Positions 26,393-35,557 of a stretch of 64,000 bases of DNA are shown here, in pieces; position 1 is the stretch's first letter, and every line of letters starts with the position of its first letter. The notes under the pieces are model-generated. The model ran no database searches, had not been told where the DNA came from, and worked only from the letters and a program-made list of their open reading frames with translations. Origin of the DNA: Alicyclobacillus hesperidum (GTDB taxonomy: Bacteria; Bacillota; Bacilli; Alicyclobacillales; Alicyclobacillaceae); contig NZ_FNOJ01000001.1 in the NCBI RefSeq assembly GCF_900107035.1, forward strand, positions 186,001 to 250,000, written 5' to 3'. A program made the translations under genes and the position numbers.

Positions 26393-26406
26393 TAAGAATT
26401 CTCTTA
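26393..26406. repeat. 14-bp palindromic motif, copy 1
   Basis: TAAGAATTCTCTTA (TAAGA/TCTTA arms) lies 285 bp upstream of the second binding-protein gene. An exact copy lies at 32608-32621, upstream of the first gene of the oligopeptide operon, in the same orientation. In both places GCGCGA follows 33-35 nt further toward the gene. A shared regulator site is possible. Confidence 0.35.
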
Positions 26407-26463
26407 CAAAGTCGGGTACTGTGGTTGTCTGGAAGGAAATATAACAAATTAACTCAAAAAAGC

Positions 26464-26497
26464 GGCGAATGGACATGATATTCTCTGTCCATTCGCC
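26464..26497 (-). terminator. Intrinsic terminator after oppB
   Basis: GGCGAATGGACA and TGTCCATTCGCC form a perfect 12-bp stem. On the minus strand it is followed by GCTTTTTT, a classical terminator that ends the D-F-A-C-B unit. Confidence 0.92.
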
Positions 26498-26527
26498 AGA
26501 CATTTCACTTGTGTTGTTAGGATGTAC

Positions 26528-27487
26528 TTACAAGTTATCAAAGCTGATGCGCGGATCGACGAGACTATACAAGATGTCTGCCAACAGGTTTCCGACAATT
26601 GTGAGTACCCCAAGGAACATGGTCACACCAAGCAGTACAGGATAGTCGAGCGTGCCCGTGGCATTCCAGTACAACAACCCCATCCCTGGATAGTTGAAAA
26701 TCTCTTCGATGAAGAGTGCGCCAGCGAACAACCCCGGGAACGACAGACCAAACAGCGTAATCTGCGGCAAGATGGAATTTCGCAACACATGTCGGAACAT
26801 CACTTGCGATTCGCGCAATCCCTTGGCCCGTGCGGTACGGACATAATCGAGAAGAAGCGTTTCGCGAACAGAGGAACGCATATAACGCGAGTAGCCTGCC
26901 AAGGTGATTAATGTCAAGGTTGCCGCCGGCAGTACGAGGTGGTGAAGCCAGTCCGCAAATCCTGGATTCTGATCCTGTGGATTCACCACTCCGCCTGAAG
27001 GGAACCAGTGCAAATCAATGGCAAAGAAGATGACGAGCAAAATACCCAGCCAGAAAGACGGCATCGAATAGAAGAAGTAATTGAGAACCGAAACGATATG
27101 ATCGACAATCGAGTTCTCAAAATACGCCTGAATCGTTCCGATGGCCATCGCAAACAGCTGTGCGAAGACGGTTGAAATCAACACTAACGACAGCGTGGTT
27201 GGCAAAGCATGCACAATCAGTGAGGTGACCGGTTCACTGTAGTTGTACGAATAGCCCAAATTCCCGCGAACGAGATTGCCAAGCCAGATTAAGTACTGCA
27301 TATAAAGCGGTTTGTTCAAACCAAGCGATGCGGACAGTGCGGCCGCGCGCTGCGCCGTATAGTGCTGGCCAAGCATAATGCGCACCGGGTTGCCTGGTAC
27401 GATGTGAAGCAGAATAAACGAGATAATGGAGATGCCAAGCAACGCTGGAATTGCCTCCATAATACGGCGAACAATATAACTGAGCAA
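26528..27487 (-). CDS. oppB: Oligopeptide ABC permease, OppB type
   Basis: The 319-residue permease begins MLSYIVRRIMEAIPALLGIS, the typical OppB/DppB start, and has six helices. The coupling loop DYVRTARAKGLRESQVMFRH is the binding-protein-dependent transport signature. The TTG start at 27487 has GAGGTGA upstream. It is the last gene before the terminator at 26464-26497 and pairs with the OppC-type permease. Confidence 0.93.
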   Translation of the reverse strand: MLSYIVRRIMEAIPALLGISIISFILLHIVPGNPVRIMLGQHYTAQRAAALSASLGLNKPLYMQYLIWLGNLVRGNLGYSYNYSEPVTSLIVHALPTTLSLVLISTVFAQLFAMAIGTIQAYFENSIVDHIVSVLNYFFYSMPSFWLGILLVIFFAIDLHWFPSGGVVNPQDQNPGFADWLHHLVLPAATLTLITLAGYSRYMRSSVRETLLLDYVRTARAKGLRESQVMFRHVLRNSILPQITLFGLSFPGLFAGALFIEEIFNYPGMGLLYWNATGTLDYPVLLGVTMFLGVLTIVGNLLADILYSLVDPRISFDNL

Positions 27488-27552
27488 CGCGATTCACCTC
27501 GATTCATCGAACCTGGCCGCGCAGTAATCGCTTGGCCAGGTCAAATTGATGT

Positions 27553-28440
27553 TCAATCCGTACGCGTGTCCAGTGCGTGACGGAGGCCATCGCCGACAAA
27601 GTTGACACAAAGTTCCGCAATCAAAATCAGTATCCCAGGTGGATACGTAAGCCACCAAGCATTCTGGAAGATGTAGTTCATCGAAGCCGACAAATCGGCA
27701 CCCCAGTTCGGAGCCGGTGGTGGCAAACCTAGTCCCAAGAACGATAGACCTGCAATGTTGAGAATCGAGTCAGCAACCGCAAATGTCGTTGTAACCAAAA
27801 CCGTGCCAATAAAGTTGGGCACAAGGTACTTCAACATTAAGCGCCAGGTGCGCACACCTGAGAGTAAAGCTGCTTCGACATACGTTTCATTTTTAATCTT
27901 GAGCACTTCGCCGCGGACGATACGGCTGACCCCGAGCCAACTGGTCGCCGCCAGGACGAAAATCATCAGGCCGACATTCGGTTTAAACGTCGCGTTCAAA
28001 AAGAGCAGAATAAAGATACTTGGGATTGACAACAAGATGTCGACGATACGCATGAGCACCATGTCAACCCAACCACCGACAAGTCCACTGACCATCCCGT
28101 ATAGGGTACCAAATGCCATCGCGACAAACGCCGACAAGAAGCCGACTTCGAGCGATGCCTGTCCGCCAACCATCATGCGTGCAAGCACATCGTGTCCGGC
28201 GTCATCCGTACCCAGTGGGTGAGCCCAACTTGGCGGCTGTAACAGGGCTGTGAAGTCGCCATGTAGCGGATCCACATGATAAATCATCGGCCCAATGAAC
28301 GAGAATGCGAACAACAGCACGATGCCAATGAGGCCAATCGCGCTCATCGGATAGCGCCAGAACCGCTTCCATGTACGCCACCGATTTGACTGCGCCTTCG
28401 GTGTAACAGTGGCTTTGTTCACCTCGGTTTGTGTTACCAC
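27553..28440 (-). CDS. oppC: Oligopeptide ABC permease, OppC type
   Basis: The 295-residue permease has the OppC N-terminal extension, the motif HPLGTDDAGHDVLARMMVGG, and the coupling loop TYVEAALLSGVRTWRLMLKY. The GTG start at 28440 has AAGGAGGGG upstream. It follows the binding-protein gene after a hairpin that may reduce read-through into the permease genes. Confidence 0.93.
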   Translation of the reverse strand: MVTQTEVNKATVTPKAQSNRWRTWKRFWRYPMSAIGLIGIVLLFAFSFIGPMIYHVDPLHGDFTALLQPPSWAHPLGTDDAGHDVLARMMVGGQASLEVGFLSAFVAMAFGTLYGMVSGLVGGWVDMVLMRIVDILLSIPSIFILLFLNATFKPNVGLMIFVLAATSWLGVSRIVRGEVLKIKNETYVEAALLSGVRTWRLMLKYLVPNFIGTVLVTTTFAVADSILNIAGLSFLGLGLPPPAPNWGADLSASMNYIFQNAWWLTYPPGILILIAELCVNFVGDGLRHALDTRTD

Positions 28441-28463
28441 GGCTGCCCCTCCTTCCTCATCCA

Positions 28464-28488
28464 GCGATCCGCATCATGTGCGGATCGC
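28464..28488 (-). terminator. Intercistronic hairpin after the first binding-protein gene
   Basis: GCGATCCGCA and TGCGGATCGC form a perfect 10-bp stem around TCATG, 36 bp after the binding-protein stop. Such hairpins often give partial termination or protect the upstream message, so that binding protein exceeds permease. Confidence 0.6.
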
Positions 28489-28523
28489 CATCGTCATTTT
28501 GCGTCTTGACACCGACGCGATAA

Positions 28524-30299
28524 TCACTTGGACATCCAAATATAGTTAAAGAGAGGATACTCGGTCGTCGGATTGAGATATTCAGGCGTCGCATTATGAA
28601 CGTTCGGAGCTGCCACCGAGAGGCTCGCCACGGCGTTGTTCCACAACACCGGTACCTGCTTCGAGACGTACTCTTCATAAGCAAAGAACGCCTGCTGCGA
28701 CGCTGCCTGCGAAGCCGAAGGTTCGGTCGTCTTGGCAATCAGCTTATCGAGCGTCGGATCATTGTATCCAAAGTTGTCGAGGCCACCTGGCTCAAACAAC
28801 TGTTCACCGGATGGGTACGATCCGCCATAGGTGATGCCGGTACCGGCCGCTGCTGCCCACTTGCCAGGTTGACTGCTGTTGTTCATGATGCCAAATTCCT
28901 CGGCCAGTTGTACAGGCTTCAATGTAACCACTACGCCAATTTGCTTCCAATCTTGTTGGATGAGCTCCATCATCTGCGTCGTGGACTCTCCACCCGTCGG
29001 ATACATCAGCTCAAACTTCAGTTGCTGGCCGTTCTTCGTCATGACGCCGTTTTGCATCTTCCAACCGTCGGATTCGAGCAACTGCTTGGCCTTGTTTAAA
29101 TTGAACGGGAACAATGGCTTAGCTAGTTTCGGATCCAAGAAAACCGTCTTTGGCGTCGCTGGAATTGGCCCGTACTGTGCCGGAGCATACCCATGGTAAA
29201 TCTCATTGTTGATAGTATTTTGATCAATTGCGTACTCCAGGGCTTGACGCACCTTTACATCGCTGAACGCAGCATACATCGGTGATCCTTTTTGCTGGTT
29301 CAACTCGATGAAGTAATACCCGAAGTTATACGCAGGTGTAATCACGTCGCCTGCAGAAGTCAGGGCATCCTTCGAGCCGTATTGCGAAAGATCCAAGTAC
29401 CCCAGGTTGACGTTACCTGTTTTTAAGGCGGAGAACTCCGCGTCTGAAGAAGCCTCATACTGGAAAATCAGCTTATCAAGCGTACTCTTATGTCCGCCAA
29501 AGGTCGGATTCGGCACGAGTGTCCATGATTGACTGCTCTTCGCACTTACAAGCTTGAACGGTCCATCCACAACCGTGAAAAATGAAGGATTCGTGGCCTC
29601 TCTGCCCAAGTATGCAATCTCTTGGTTCATGTCGTTCGGGTACTTGTTCCACGCATGTTCCGGCAGAGCCGTCAACTGCCCAATGCCATTGTAGATGAAC
29701 CACTGCTGGTTCACGGGCTTATTGAGCGTAATGGTCACAGTGTAAGGATTCGTCGCCACAACACTCTTCACGTTGGCCGGAACCCCGCCCGAACCGGCGT
29801 TGTAATTGGGCCATGGCGCTGGCGCGTTTTTGCTATCCGTCGCCTTGATCAAGTTGTAGTCCCACACAACGTCATTAGCAGTCACCGGTTTACCATCAGA
29901 CCATTTCCAGTTCTTTTTCAAGGAAATGGTGTACACAGTTCCCGCAGGATTGTACGTGATCTTATCCGCAAAGCTGTTGTTATAGTCGACTTGGTACTGA
30001 TTATTGATGTAGATCACGTTCGGATACATCTGCGTAACGAGTTGAGCATTATAGATGCTCGCGTTACCCGCATTTTCGATGGGTAAATACCACGTGATGT
30101 TGGTCGACGGCGGCAATGCGACAACCAGAGTTCCACCTTTTTGAATCTTGGCAGGTCCCGTTGTCGTATTGCCTGCGCCGTTCCCGGTTGCTGGGGCAAC
30201 CGGGGACGAATTGTTGGCGGCCGCGCCGCACCCTGTTAGGGTAGCAACAGACAGCGCAGTCGATAAAGCAAGTAATGCAGCAACGTTTTGTTTCTTCAC
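28524..30299 (-). CDS. oppA: Oligopeptide ABC substrate-binding lipoprotein (first paralogue)
   Basis: The 591-residue lipoprotein (lipobox TLTGC) belongs to solute-binding family 5. The GTG start at 30299 has GAGGGGG 7 nt upstream; the longer frame to 30335 is unsupported. It is near-identical in architecture to the 24342-26108 paralogue, with many conserved blocks and scattered substitutions, so the duplication is not recent. It lies inside the operon between the ATPases and the permeases. Confidence 0.93.
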   Translation of the reverse strand: MKKQNVAALLALSTALSVATLTGCGAAANNSSPVAPATGNGAGNTTTGPAKIQKGGTLVVALPPSTNITWYLPIENAGNASIYNAQLVTQMYPNVIYINNQYQVDYNNSFADKITYNPAGTVYTISLKKNWKWSDGKPVTANDVVWDYNLIKATDSKNAPAPWPNYNAGSGGVPANVKSVVATNPYTVTITLNKPVNQQWFIYNGIGQLTALPEHAWNKYPNDMNQEIAYLGREATNPSFFTVVDGPFKLVSAKSSQSWTLVPNPTFGGHKSTLDKLIFQYEASSDAEFSALKTGNVNLGYLDLSQYGSKDALTSAGDVITPAYNFGYYFIELNQQKGSPMYAAFSDVKVRQALEYAIDQNTINNEIYHGYAPAQYGPIPATPKTVFLDPKLAKPLFPFNLNKAKQLLESDGWKMQNGVMTKNGQQLKFELMYPTGGESTTQMMELIQQDWKQIGVVVTLKPVQLAEEFGIMNNSSQPGKWAAAAGTGITYGGSYPSGEQLFEPGGLDNFGYNDPTLDKLIAKTTEPSASQAASQQAFFAYEEYVSKQVPVLWNNAVASLSVAAPNVHNATPEYLNPTTEYPLFNYIWMSK

Positions 30300-30407
30300 T
30301 GAAGTTCCCCCTCTGATGTCAAACCCTCGCCGCATTAGGATCCCGAAGTCCGAGCCTGTTCATGCACTGGCACTGGCAAGCGCGCAAGCCATGCGCAAGA
30401 CCTTGCC

Positions 30408-31376
30408 TCAACCATGCAAATGACAAGCCACCCAGTGCTCGGGGTGAACCATCACGGGCTTAGGCATCTGCGAGCGACACACATCCATCGCGCGCGGACA
30501 GCGTGTGTGGAAGGGGCAACCAGTTGGCGGGTTCGCTGGACTTGGAACATCCCCTTGCAAAATGATGCGCTCGCGTCGTTTCACGCGCCGCGGCTCTGGG
30601 GCAGCCGACAGCAGCGCCTGCGTATACGGGTGCAACGGATCAGCGTAAAGCGAAGATTTCGGTCCGTTTTCAACCATGTGACCGAGATACATCACCCCGA
30701 CGCGATCGCTGATATGCCGTACGACCGCTAGGTTGTGAGAAATAAAGAGATATGCAAGATTAAATTCGTGCTTCAAGTCCATAAGCAGATTCAATATCTG
30801 CGACTGAATCGACACGTCGAGAGCTGAAACAGCCTCGTCCGCGACGATGAGCTTGGGGTTCAAAGCAAGTGCGCGAGCGATCCCGATACGCTGGCGCTGG
30901 CCACCCGAAAACTCGTGTGGAAAGCGCGTGATGTCCGTGCGCCGTAAGCCAACCGTGTCAAGGAGTTGCGCGGCGCGTTCAAATGCGTCGTCACGCGACA
31001 GTACCTTATTGACAATAAGCGGCTCTGCAATGCTTTCCCCTACACTCATCTTCGGGTTCAGCGAAGCATACGGATCCTGAAAGACCATTTGCGCATGCCG
31101 ACGACTCTCGCGCAGCGCCGCGCCCTTGGCGTGGGTAATATCCTTGCCGTCAATCAAAATCTTGCCATCGGTTGGCGTCGTCAGCCGCATGATCATGCGC
31201 CCTGTCGTCGACTTTCCGCAACCGGATTCACCGACGATCCCGAGCGTTTCACCAGGCTTGACGTCAAAAGAGACCCCATCTACCGCTCGCACATGACCGA
31301 TGGTGCGCTTAAAAACGCCTGAACGGATAGGAAAGTACTTTTTTAAATCTTTCACTTCCAACACATACTGGCTCAT
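30408..31376 (-). CDS. oppF: Oligopeptide ABC ATPase, OppF type
   Basis: The 322-residue ATPase has [14 protein letters not shown] (Walker A), a variant signature FSGGQRQR, VADEAVSALDVSIQ (Walker B) and the C-terminal oligopeptide-specific region with PTGCPFHTRCPRAMDVC. It energises the OppBC permease as a heterodimer with OppD. ATG 31376 has AAAGGAGGGG in front, and the gap from OppD is 16 bp. Confidence 0.95.
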   Translation of the reverse strand: MSQYVLEVKDLKKYFPIRSGVFKRTIGHVRAVDGVSFDVKPGETLGIVGESGCGKSTTGRMIMRLTTPTDGKILIDGKDITHAKGAALRESRRHAQMVFQDPYASLNPKMSVGESIAEPLIVNKVLSRDDAFERAAQLLDTVGLRRTDITRFPHEFSGGQRQRIGIARALALNPKLIVADEAVSALDVSIQSQILNLLMDLKHEFNLAYLFISHNLAVVRHISDRVGVMYLGHMVENGPKSSLYADPLHPYTQALLSAAPEPRRVKRRERIILQGDVPSPANPPTGCPFHTRCPRAMDVCRSQMPKPVMVHPEHWVACHLHG

Positions 31377-31392
31377 CGTACCCCTCCTTTCT

Positions 31393-32361
31393 TCATGAAA
31401 CGAGATCGCAACGAACCAGATGGCCCGGTGCTACTTCACGCAGCTCTGGCGCTTTTTCAAAGCAAGATGGCTGCGCCAATGGACAGCGCTCCGCAAAACG
31501 ACAACCTTTCGGGAAGTTCGCTGCGCTTGGAACGGTGCCCGGAATGGAGTAAAGAACGTCTTTGTCCTCTTCGAGCGACGGAATGGAATCCATCAGCGCT
31601 CGGGTGTACGGATGCTTCGGCTGTTCGAACACCGTATCGGCGTCGACACTCTCGACCACCTGACCAGCGTACATGACGACGACATGATCCGCCATGTCGG
31701 CGACGACGCCGAGATCGTGAGTAATCATGATGATGGCCGTGCCAGTCTCATCGCGCATCTTCTTCATGAGCTCCAGAACCTGCGCTTGAATGGTCACGTC
31801 GAGCGCCGTTGTCGGCTCGTCCGCAATCAGCAGCTTGGGCTCGCAGATCATAGCCATCGCAATCATCACGCGCTGGCGCAGACCGCCTGACAACTGGTGT
31901 GGAAACTCGTGAATAATTTCATTGGCGCGCGGCACACCGACAAATTTCAGCATTTCGACAGCCTTGTCCAAAGCCTGGCGCTTGTTCATGCCGCGGTGGC
32001 GGATCAAAATCTCGCTGATCTGCGTTCCAATCGTCAGAACGGGATTAAGTGCCGTCATGGGTTCTTGGAAGATCATCGAAATCTCACTGCCACGCATGTC
32101 GGCCATCTCGCGATCACTCAGTTTCAGGAGATCTTTCCCATCAAACAAGATCTCACCGTTAACAATCTTGCCGCGTGGCTTTGGCACAAGGCGCATGATG
32201 GACAGTGATGTCATGCTCTTGCCGCAGCCTGACTCGCCGACGATGCACACAATCTGCCCCTTTTGGACGTCGATGTCGATTCCGTCGACGGCGCGCACCT
32301 CTGCGTGTTTGCTTACGAAATACGTCTTTAAATCGCGAATCGCGAGGAGCGGTTCCGCCAT
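31393..32361 (-). CDS. oppD: Oligopeptide ABC ATPase, OppD type
   Basis: This is the first gene of the oligopeptide operon. It carries [14 protein letters not shown] (Walker A), [12 protein letters not shown] (signature), [16 protein letters not shown] (Walker B) and a C-terminal [18 protein letters not shown] cysteine region. Of two close ATG codons, 32361 is 9 nt from GGGAGG and is preferred over 32367. Confidence 0.95.
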   Translation of the reverse strand: MAEPLLAIRDLKTYFVSKHAEVRAVDGIDIDVQKGQIVCIVGESGCGKSMTSLSIMRLVPKPRGKIVNGEILFDGKDLLKLSDREMADMRGSEISMIFQEPMTALNPVLTIGTQISEILIRHRGMNKRQALDKAVEMLKFVGVPRANEIIHEFPHQLSGGLRQRVMIAMAMICEPKLLIADEPTTALDVTIQAQVLELMKKMRDETGTAIIMITHDLGVVADMADHVVVMYAGQVVESVDADTVFEQPKHPYTRALMDSIPSLEEDKDVLYSIPGTVPSAANFPKGCRFAERCPLAQPSCFEKAPELREVAPGHLVRCDLVS

Positions 32362-32417
32362 TGTCATGCCCCTCCCATCTCTCGGTTTCGGCAATGTCAT
32401 GTCAAGTTTCGGAGTCT

Positions 32418-32447
32418 GTATTAAGAAATATCATAATTGCATGTCAG
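32418..32447 (-). promoter_or_regulatory. Promoter candidate for the oligopeptide operon
   Basis: On the minus strand CTGACA (32447-32442) and TAATAC (32423-32418) are separated by 18 bp, about 57 bp upstream of the oppD start. The 416-bp divergent gap 32362-32777 also holds the 14-bp repeat copy and the leader of the response-regulator gene (TACAAT near 32728). I see no gene in it. Confidence 0.45.
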
Positions 32448-32607
32448 ATTCCGAAAAATTGATAGAAGATTCGTTGGTATAGCGCAAATTTTAGCTGCGG
32501 CACAAGGGCTTGTAAAGGCGAGTGAAATCCACGCGATTCACGATTTTCCAGCGAATATGGACAAAAATCGCGCGTTGACGCCCTTTTTGCACAGGTACAA
32601 AGGAAGC

Positions 32608-32621
32608 TAAGAATTCTCTTA
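32608..32621. repeat. 14-bp palindromic motif, copy 2
   Basis: This is an exact copy of TAAGAATTCTCTTA found at 26393-26406. It lies 247 bp upstream of oppD and 157 bp upstream of the divergent response-regulator gene, so it could serve either side. Confidence 0.35.
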
Positions 32622-32777
32622 TTTTCACACACCACGGCAGTAAATCTTACATATCGTGACGATACCAACCAGGATGCGTCATTCCATCCCTCCCTTGCTT
32701 CGAGCGTCCTTCAAGCTGAGCGTGTACAATAACAATGGACGACCATCGCCCGCTTGTGGTGACAGGAGGGTACACAT

Positions 32778-33467
32778 ATGCGCATTTTATTGGTGGAAGA
32801 TGAAGCGCGGCTCGCCTCCGCGCTCAAACAATTGCTCAAAGAAAATCAGTACGCCGTCGATACTGTGCATGATGGCGACTCCGGATACGACTTGGCACTT
32901 ACAGACAGCTACGACATCGTCATCCTCGACATCATGCTACCCAAGATGAGCGGCATCGACATTCTCCGGGGCATGCGCGAGAACGGGGTGCAGACCCCTG
33001 TGTTGCTTCTCACCGCCAAAGACACGGTCGAAGACCGAGTCACTGGTCTGGACGCGGGTGCTGATGACTATCTTGTCAAACCATTTGACAACAAAGAATT
33101 GCTCGCCCGCGTGCGCGCACTGTCGCGCCGTACAGGGCAATTCAGCGGCTCTGACGCCATCGAAGCTGGTCCGTTTCGCCTTGATTTTAGCACCCGTACT
33201 GTAACGCGCAACGGGGAAGCGTTGGCGCTGACGGCTAAGGAGTTCCAACTGCTCGAACTGTTCATGCGGAATCAAAACAAAGTGCTGTCCAAAGAGATCA
33301 TTCTCGACCGCGTATGGGGACCTGATGCCGATGTGATTGGCAATGCCGTGGAAAACTACGTCCATTTCCTGCGCAAAAAGATCGACGAATCAGGTAAACC
33401 ATCGTACATTGCCACCGTTCGCGGTGTCGGCTATCTGTTTCAACCCGACGCTTCCGAAGCGCGCTGA
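32778..33467 (+). CDS. OmpR-family response regulator
   Basis: The receiver domain has acidic residues VEDE at 7-10, phosphoacceptor Asp51 (VILDIMLP) and Lys in LVKPFD. The C-terminal winged helix reads LTAKEFQLLELFMRNQNKVL, ending VRGVGYLF. ATG 32778 has AGGAGGG upstream. It is followed after 30 bp by its histidine kinase. It is divergent from the oligopeptide operon, which may be a target; the signal is unknown. Confidence 0.95.
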   Translation: MRILLVEDEARLASALKQLLKENQYAVDTVHDGDSGYDLALTDSYDIVILDIMLPKMSGIDILRGMRENGVQTPVLLLTAKDTVEDRVTGLDAGADDYLVKPFDNKELLARVRALSRRTGQFSGSDAIEAGPFRLDFSTRTVTRNGEALALTAKEFQLLELFMRNQNKVLSKEIILDRVWGPDADVIGNAVENYVHFLRKKIDESGKPSYIATVRGVGYLFQPDASEAR

Positions 33468-33497
33468 TGATTGCCCCGCCGAGAAAGGAAGTGCCCT

Positions 33498-34805
33498 TTG
33501 TTTAGGCGACTTAGTCTTCGTTTGACGATGCTCTCCGTCGTGCTTTTGGTTGTACTCTATACCATCACGTCGGTCGCCGTATACACGACCATTCGTAGCT
33601 TCGTCATGCGCAGCGTCGATTTTGGCCTGCGCGAAGCCGCCTACCGCGTGATGAACACAGCCGTACTTACAGGTATTCCGAGCTTCGGATCCACAGGTTC
33701 ACCGCAAATCTACTTCTTACTTGTCGAGAACGGAAGTTTTAGCACGATACCAGATGCGTCACTCGCCGCTCATGTGAAAGCGCGGCTTGATACCGTAAAA
33801 AATGATCAAGAATTTCTCAACTACACATTTGCGGGCGAGCACTATCGCATCTTTTATGTTCAATTGCCGACTTCGGGAGGCGGCTCTCCCTATTTGGCAA
33901 CGCTACTCGATGATTCGCAAACCGTTCATGTGTTGAGTGAGTTGCAATCGGTGATTATTCTCGTCGGCGCGTTCGGCATGCTCGGGGCCGCGCTTGTCGG
34001 ATTTATTTTGTCGGATCGCATGTTGCAGCCGATTCGCCGCGCCTGGCAGCGACAGTTGGAGTTCGTCGCCGACGCGTCGCACGAACTGCGCACGCCGCTC
34101 GCCGTCATTCAATCGAATTTAGGTATCGTGATGGAACACACAGATCAATCGGTGGAGGAGAATTTGGAGTGGCTGAACAACGCGCATGGCGAGGCGAGAC
34201 GACTGGCCAAACTGGTACAGGATTTGCTCACCCTCGCCCGCTCCGACTCCGAGCGCATGCCCATCGACCGCAAGCCGCTTGACCTGCGTGACCTGTTGCT
34301 GCACATTCAGGATCTCTACGAAACCATTGCCGATATGAAAGGCATTCATCTAACTGTCCGAGCCAATGAACCGCTTGTTATACTCGGCGATCGCGATCGA
34401 CTCCATCAGTTGCTGGTCATTTTGTTGGACAATGCGGTCAAGTTTACCGATGAGGGTGGCGAGATCGAGTTGGCGGCAACGCGCAGCCGCAACCATGTGA
34501 CGCTTTCTGTCCGCGACACGGGATTAGGCATTGCGAAGGAGCACTTGGATCGCGTGTTTGACCGCTTCTTTACCGTCGATCCGTCGCGATCGCGCGAGCA
34601 GTCGAGCAAAGGCACTGGGCTTGGGCTATCCATTGCCAGGTGGGTCGCAGAAGCGCACGGCGGGCGCATCGGTATCTGGAGCGACGGCCTCGGCAAGGGG
34701 ACGACAGTGCGCGTCGAGTTGCCCTTTCATCCGAAGCGAACGACCGCACTCAGCGTGGGTGATCCGCAAGAGCCGTCTAACAACGGACGCAAACGCCCTG
34801 TGTAG
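33498..34805 (+). CDS. Sensor histidine kinase (partner of 32778-33467)
   Basis: The 435-residue protein has a TM helix near the N-terminus and a second near 140-160, enclosing a ~100-residue sensor domain. A HisKA domain (DASHELRTP, His195) and a HATPase domain (LLDNAVKFTDEGGEIE, VRDTGLGI, GTGLGLSIA) follow. The start is TTG 33498, 7 nt after AAAGGAAG. Its last 29 bp overlap the convergent LipL-like gene. Confidence 0.93.
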   Translation: MFRRLSLRLTMLSVVLLVVLYTITSVAVYTTIRSFVMRSVDFGLREAAYRVMNTAVLTGIPSFGSTGSPQIYFLLVENGSFSTIPDASLAAHVKARLDTVKNDQEFLNYTFAGEHYRIFYVQLPTSGGGSPYLATLLDDSQTVHVLSELQSVIILVGAFGMLGAALVGFILSDRMLQPIRRAWQRQLEFVADASHELRTPLAVIQSNLGIVMEHTDQSVEENLEWLNNAHGEARRLAKLVQDLLTLARSDSERMPIDRKPLDLRDLLLHIQDLYETIADMKGIHLTVRANEPLVILGDRDRLHQLLVILLDNAVKFTDEGGEIELAATRSRNHVTLSVRDTGLGIAKEHLDRVFDRFFTVDPSRSREQSSKGTGLGLSIARWVAEAHGGRIGIWSDGLGKGTTVRVELPFHPKRTTALSVGDPQEPSNNGRKRPV

Positions 34806-35553
34806 TCCAATATGAACCGAGAAAGTCGACCAACGACCGCTTGGCTTTGGCGCTGTCAAACGGTCGTTGCAGCCTTTCTTCTAGCGTGCTGGCAGTCTCG
34901 GGTTGGACGTCGATGGCGGCGCCCGCGTACCCATAGAAGCGATTGATAGCGGAAATGGCTGCGCCGATGTCGAGATCGATCGCGATGCAAGCATGGGCGA
35001 GAACGTATCCGGGATGGCGAGACGTTGTGCCGGCTAACCCCCCGCGCCACGCCTGTGCAGTGCCAACGATTTTCTTACCATCGACTTGGACGTTGTAGCC
35101 ACCATCGCAATAGCTTCCTGGGACCTCACCTGTCGAGGCGGATAGCCCAAGATGGATAAACCAGTCGATCAGTGGCTGGCAGAGCAACCTGTAATATGCA
35201 TCCGTGGTGGCTTTCTCGTGCTGCCGCGGAAAGATGATCGACATGTTGAGCATGCCGCTGCCATGCGGCACTGCGGTGCCGCCCGTCGACCGGACGAAAA
35301 TGGGCCAGCCTTCGTCCGCCATGGCGTTCATCGCGAATTCCCCGTTTGCACCTGCGACGTCCCGTCGGCTGACGACCAGTCCTTGCACAGGCGCATGCCG
35401 CCATACACGCACAGTGGGGCGACGCGCACCTTGCGCGACTTGTTTAGCAATTTCGTCATCATACAGAATATTGTTCAGTGGATGCAAAGCGAATTCGTCC
35501 GTCACTATGTCTAATTCGGTCGGCAGCAATACTCGCCAGTCCGTGATGCTCAT
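34777..35553 (-). CDS. LipL/LplA-family lipoyl-octanoyl transferase
   Basis: The 258-residue protein has the BPL/LplA/LipB fold with RSTGGTAVPHGSGMLNMSI, SYCDGGYNVQVDGKKIVGTA and the C-terminal acyltransferase region. The Cys in SYCDGG corresponds to the acyl-carrying Cys region of LipL, which moves octanoyl groups from GcvH to E2 subunits. A lipoate ligase or octanoyltransferase LipM role is also possible. ATG 35553 has GGGGAG 8 nt upstream and lies 4 bp after a histidine kinase gene, an unusual operon partner. Confidence 0.82.
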   Translation of the reverse strand: MSITDWRVLLPTELDIVTDEFALHPLNNILYDDEIAKQVAQGARRPTVRVWRHAPVQGLVVSRRDVAGANGEFAMNAMADEGWPIFVRSTGGTAVPHGSGMLNMSIIFPRQHEKATTDAYYRLLCQPLIDWFIHLGLSASTGEVPGSYCDGGYNVQVDGKKIVGTAQAWRGGLAGTTSRHPGYVLAHACIAIDLDIGAAISAINRFYGYAGAAIDVQPETASTLEERLQRPFDSAKAKRSLVDFLGSYWTTQGVCVRC

Positions 35554-35557
35554 GATG

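Noticed and set aside
24342-30299. Recent tandem duplication of the binding-protein gene
   Set aside because: Differences are spread through the whole protein, including signal peptide and linker, so the copies have diverged for a long time.
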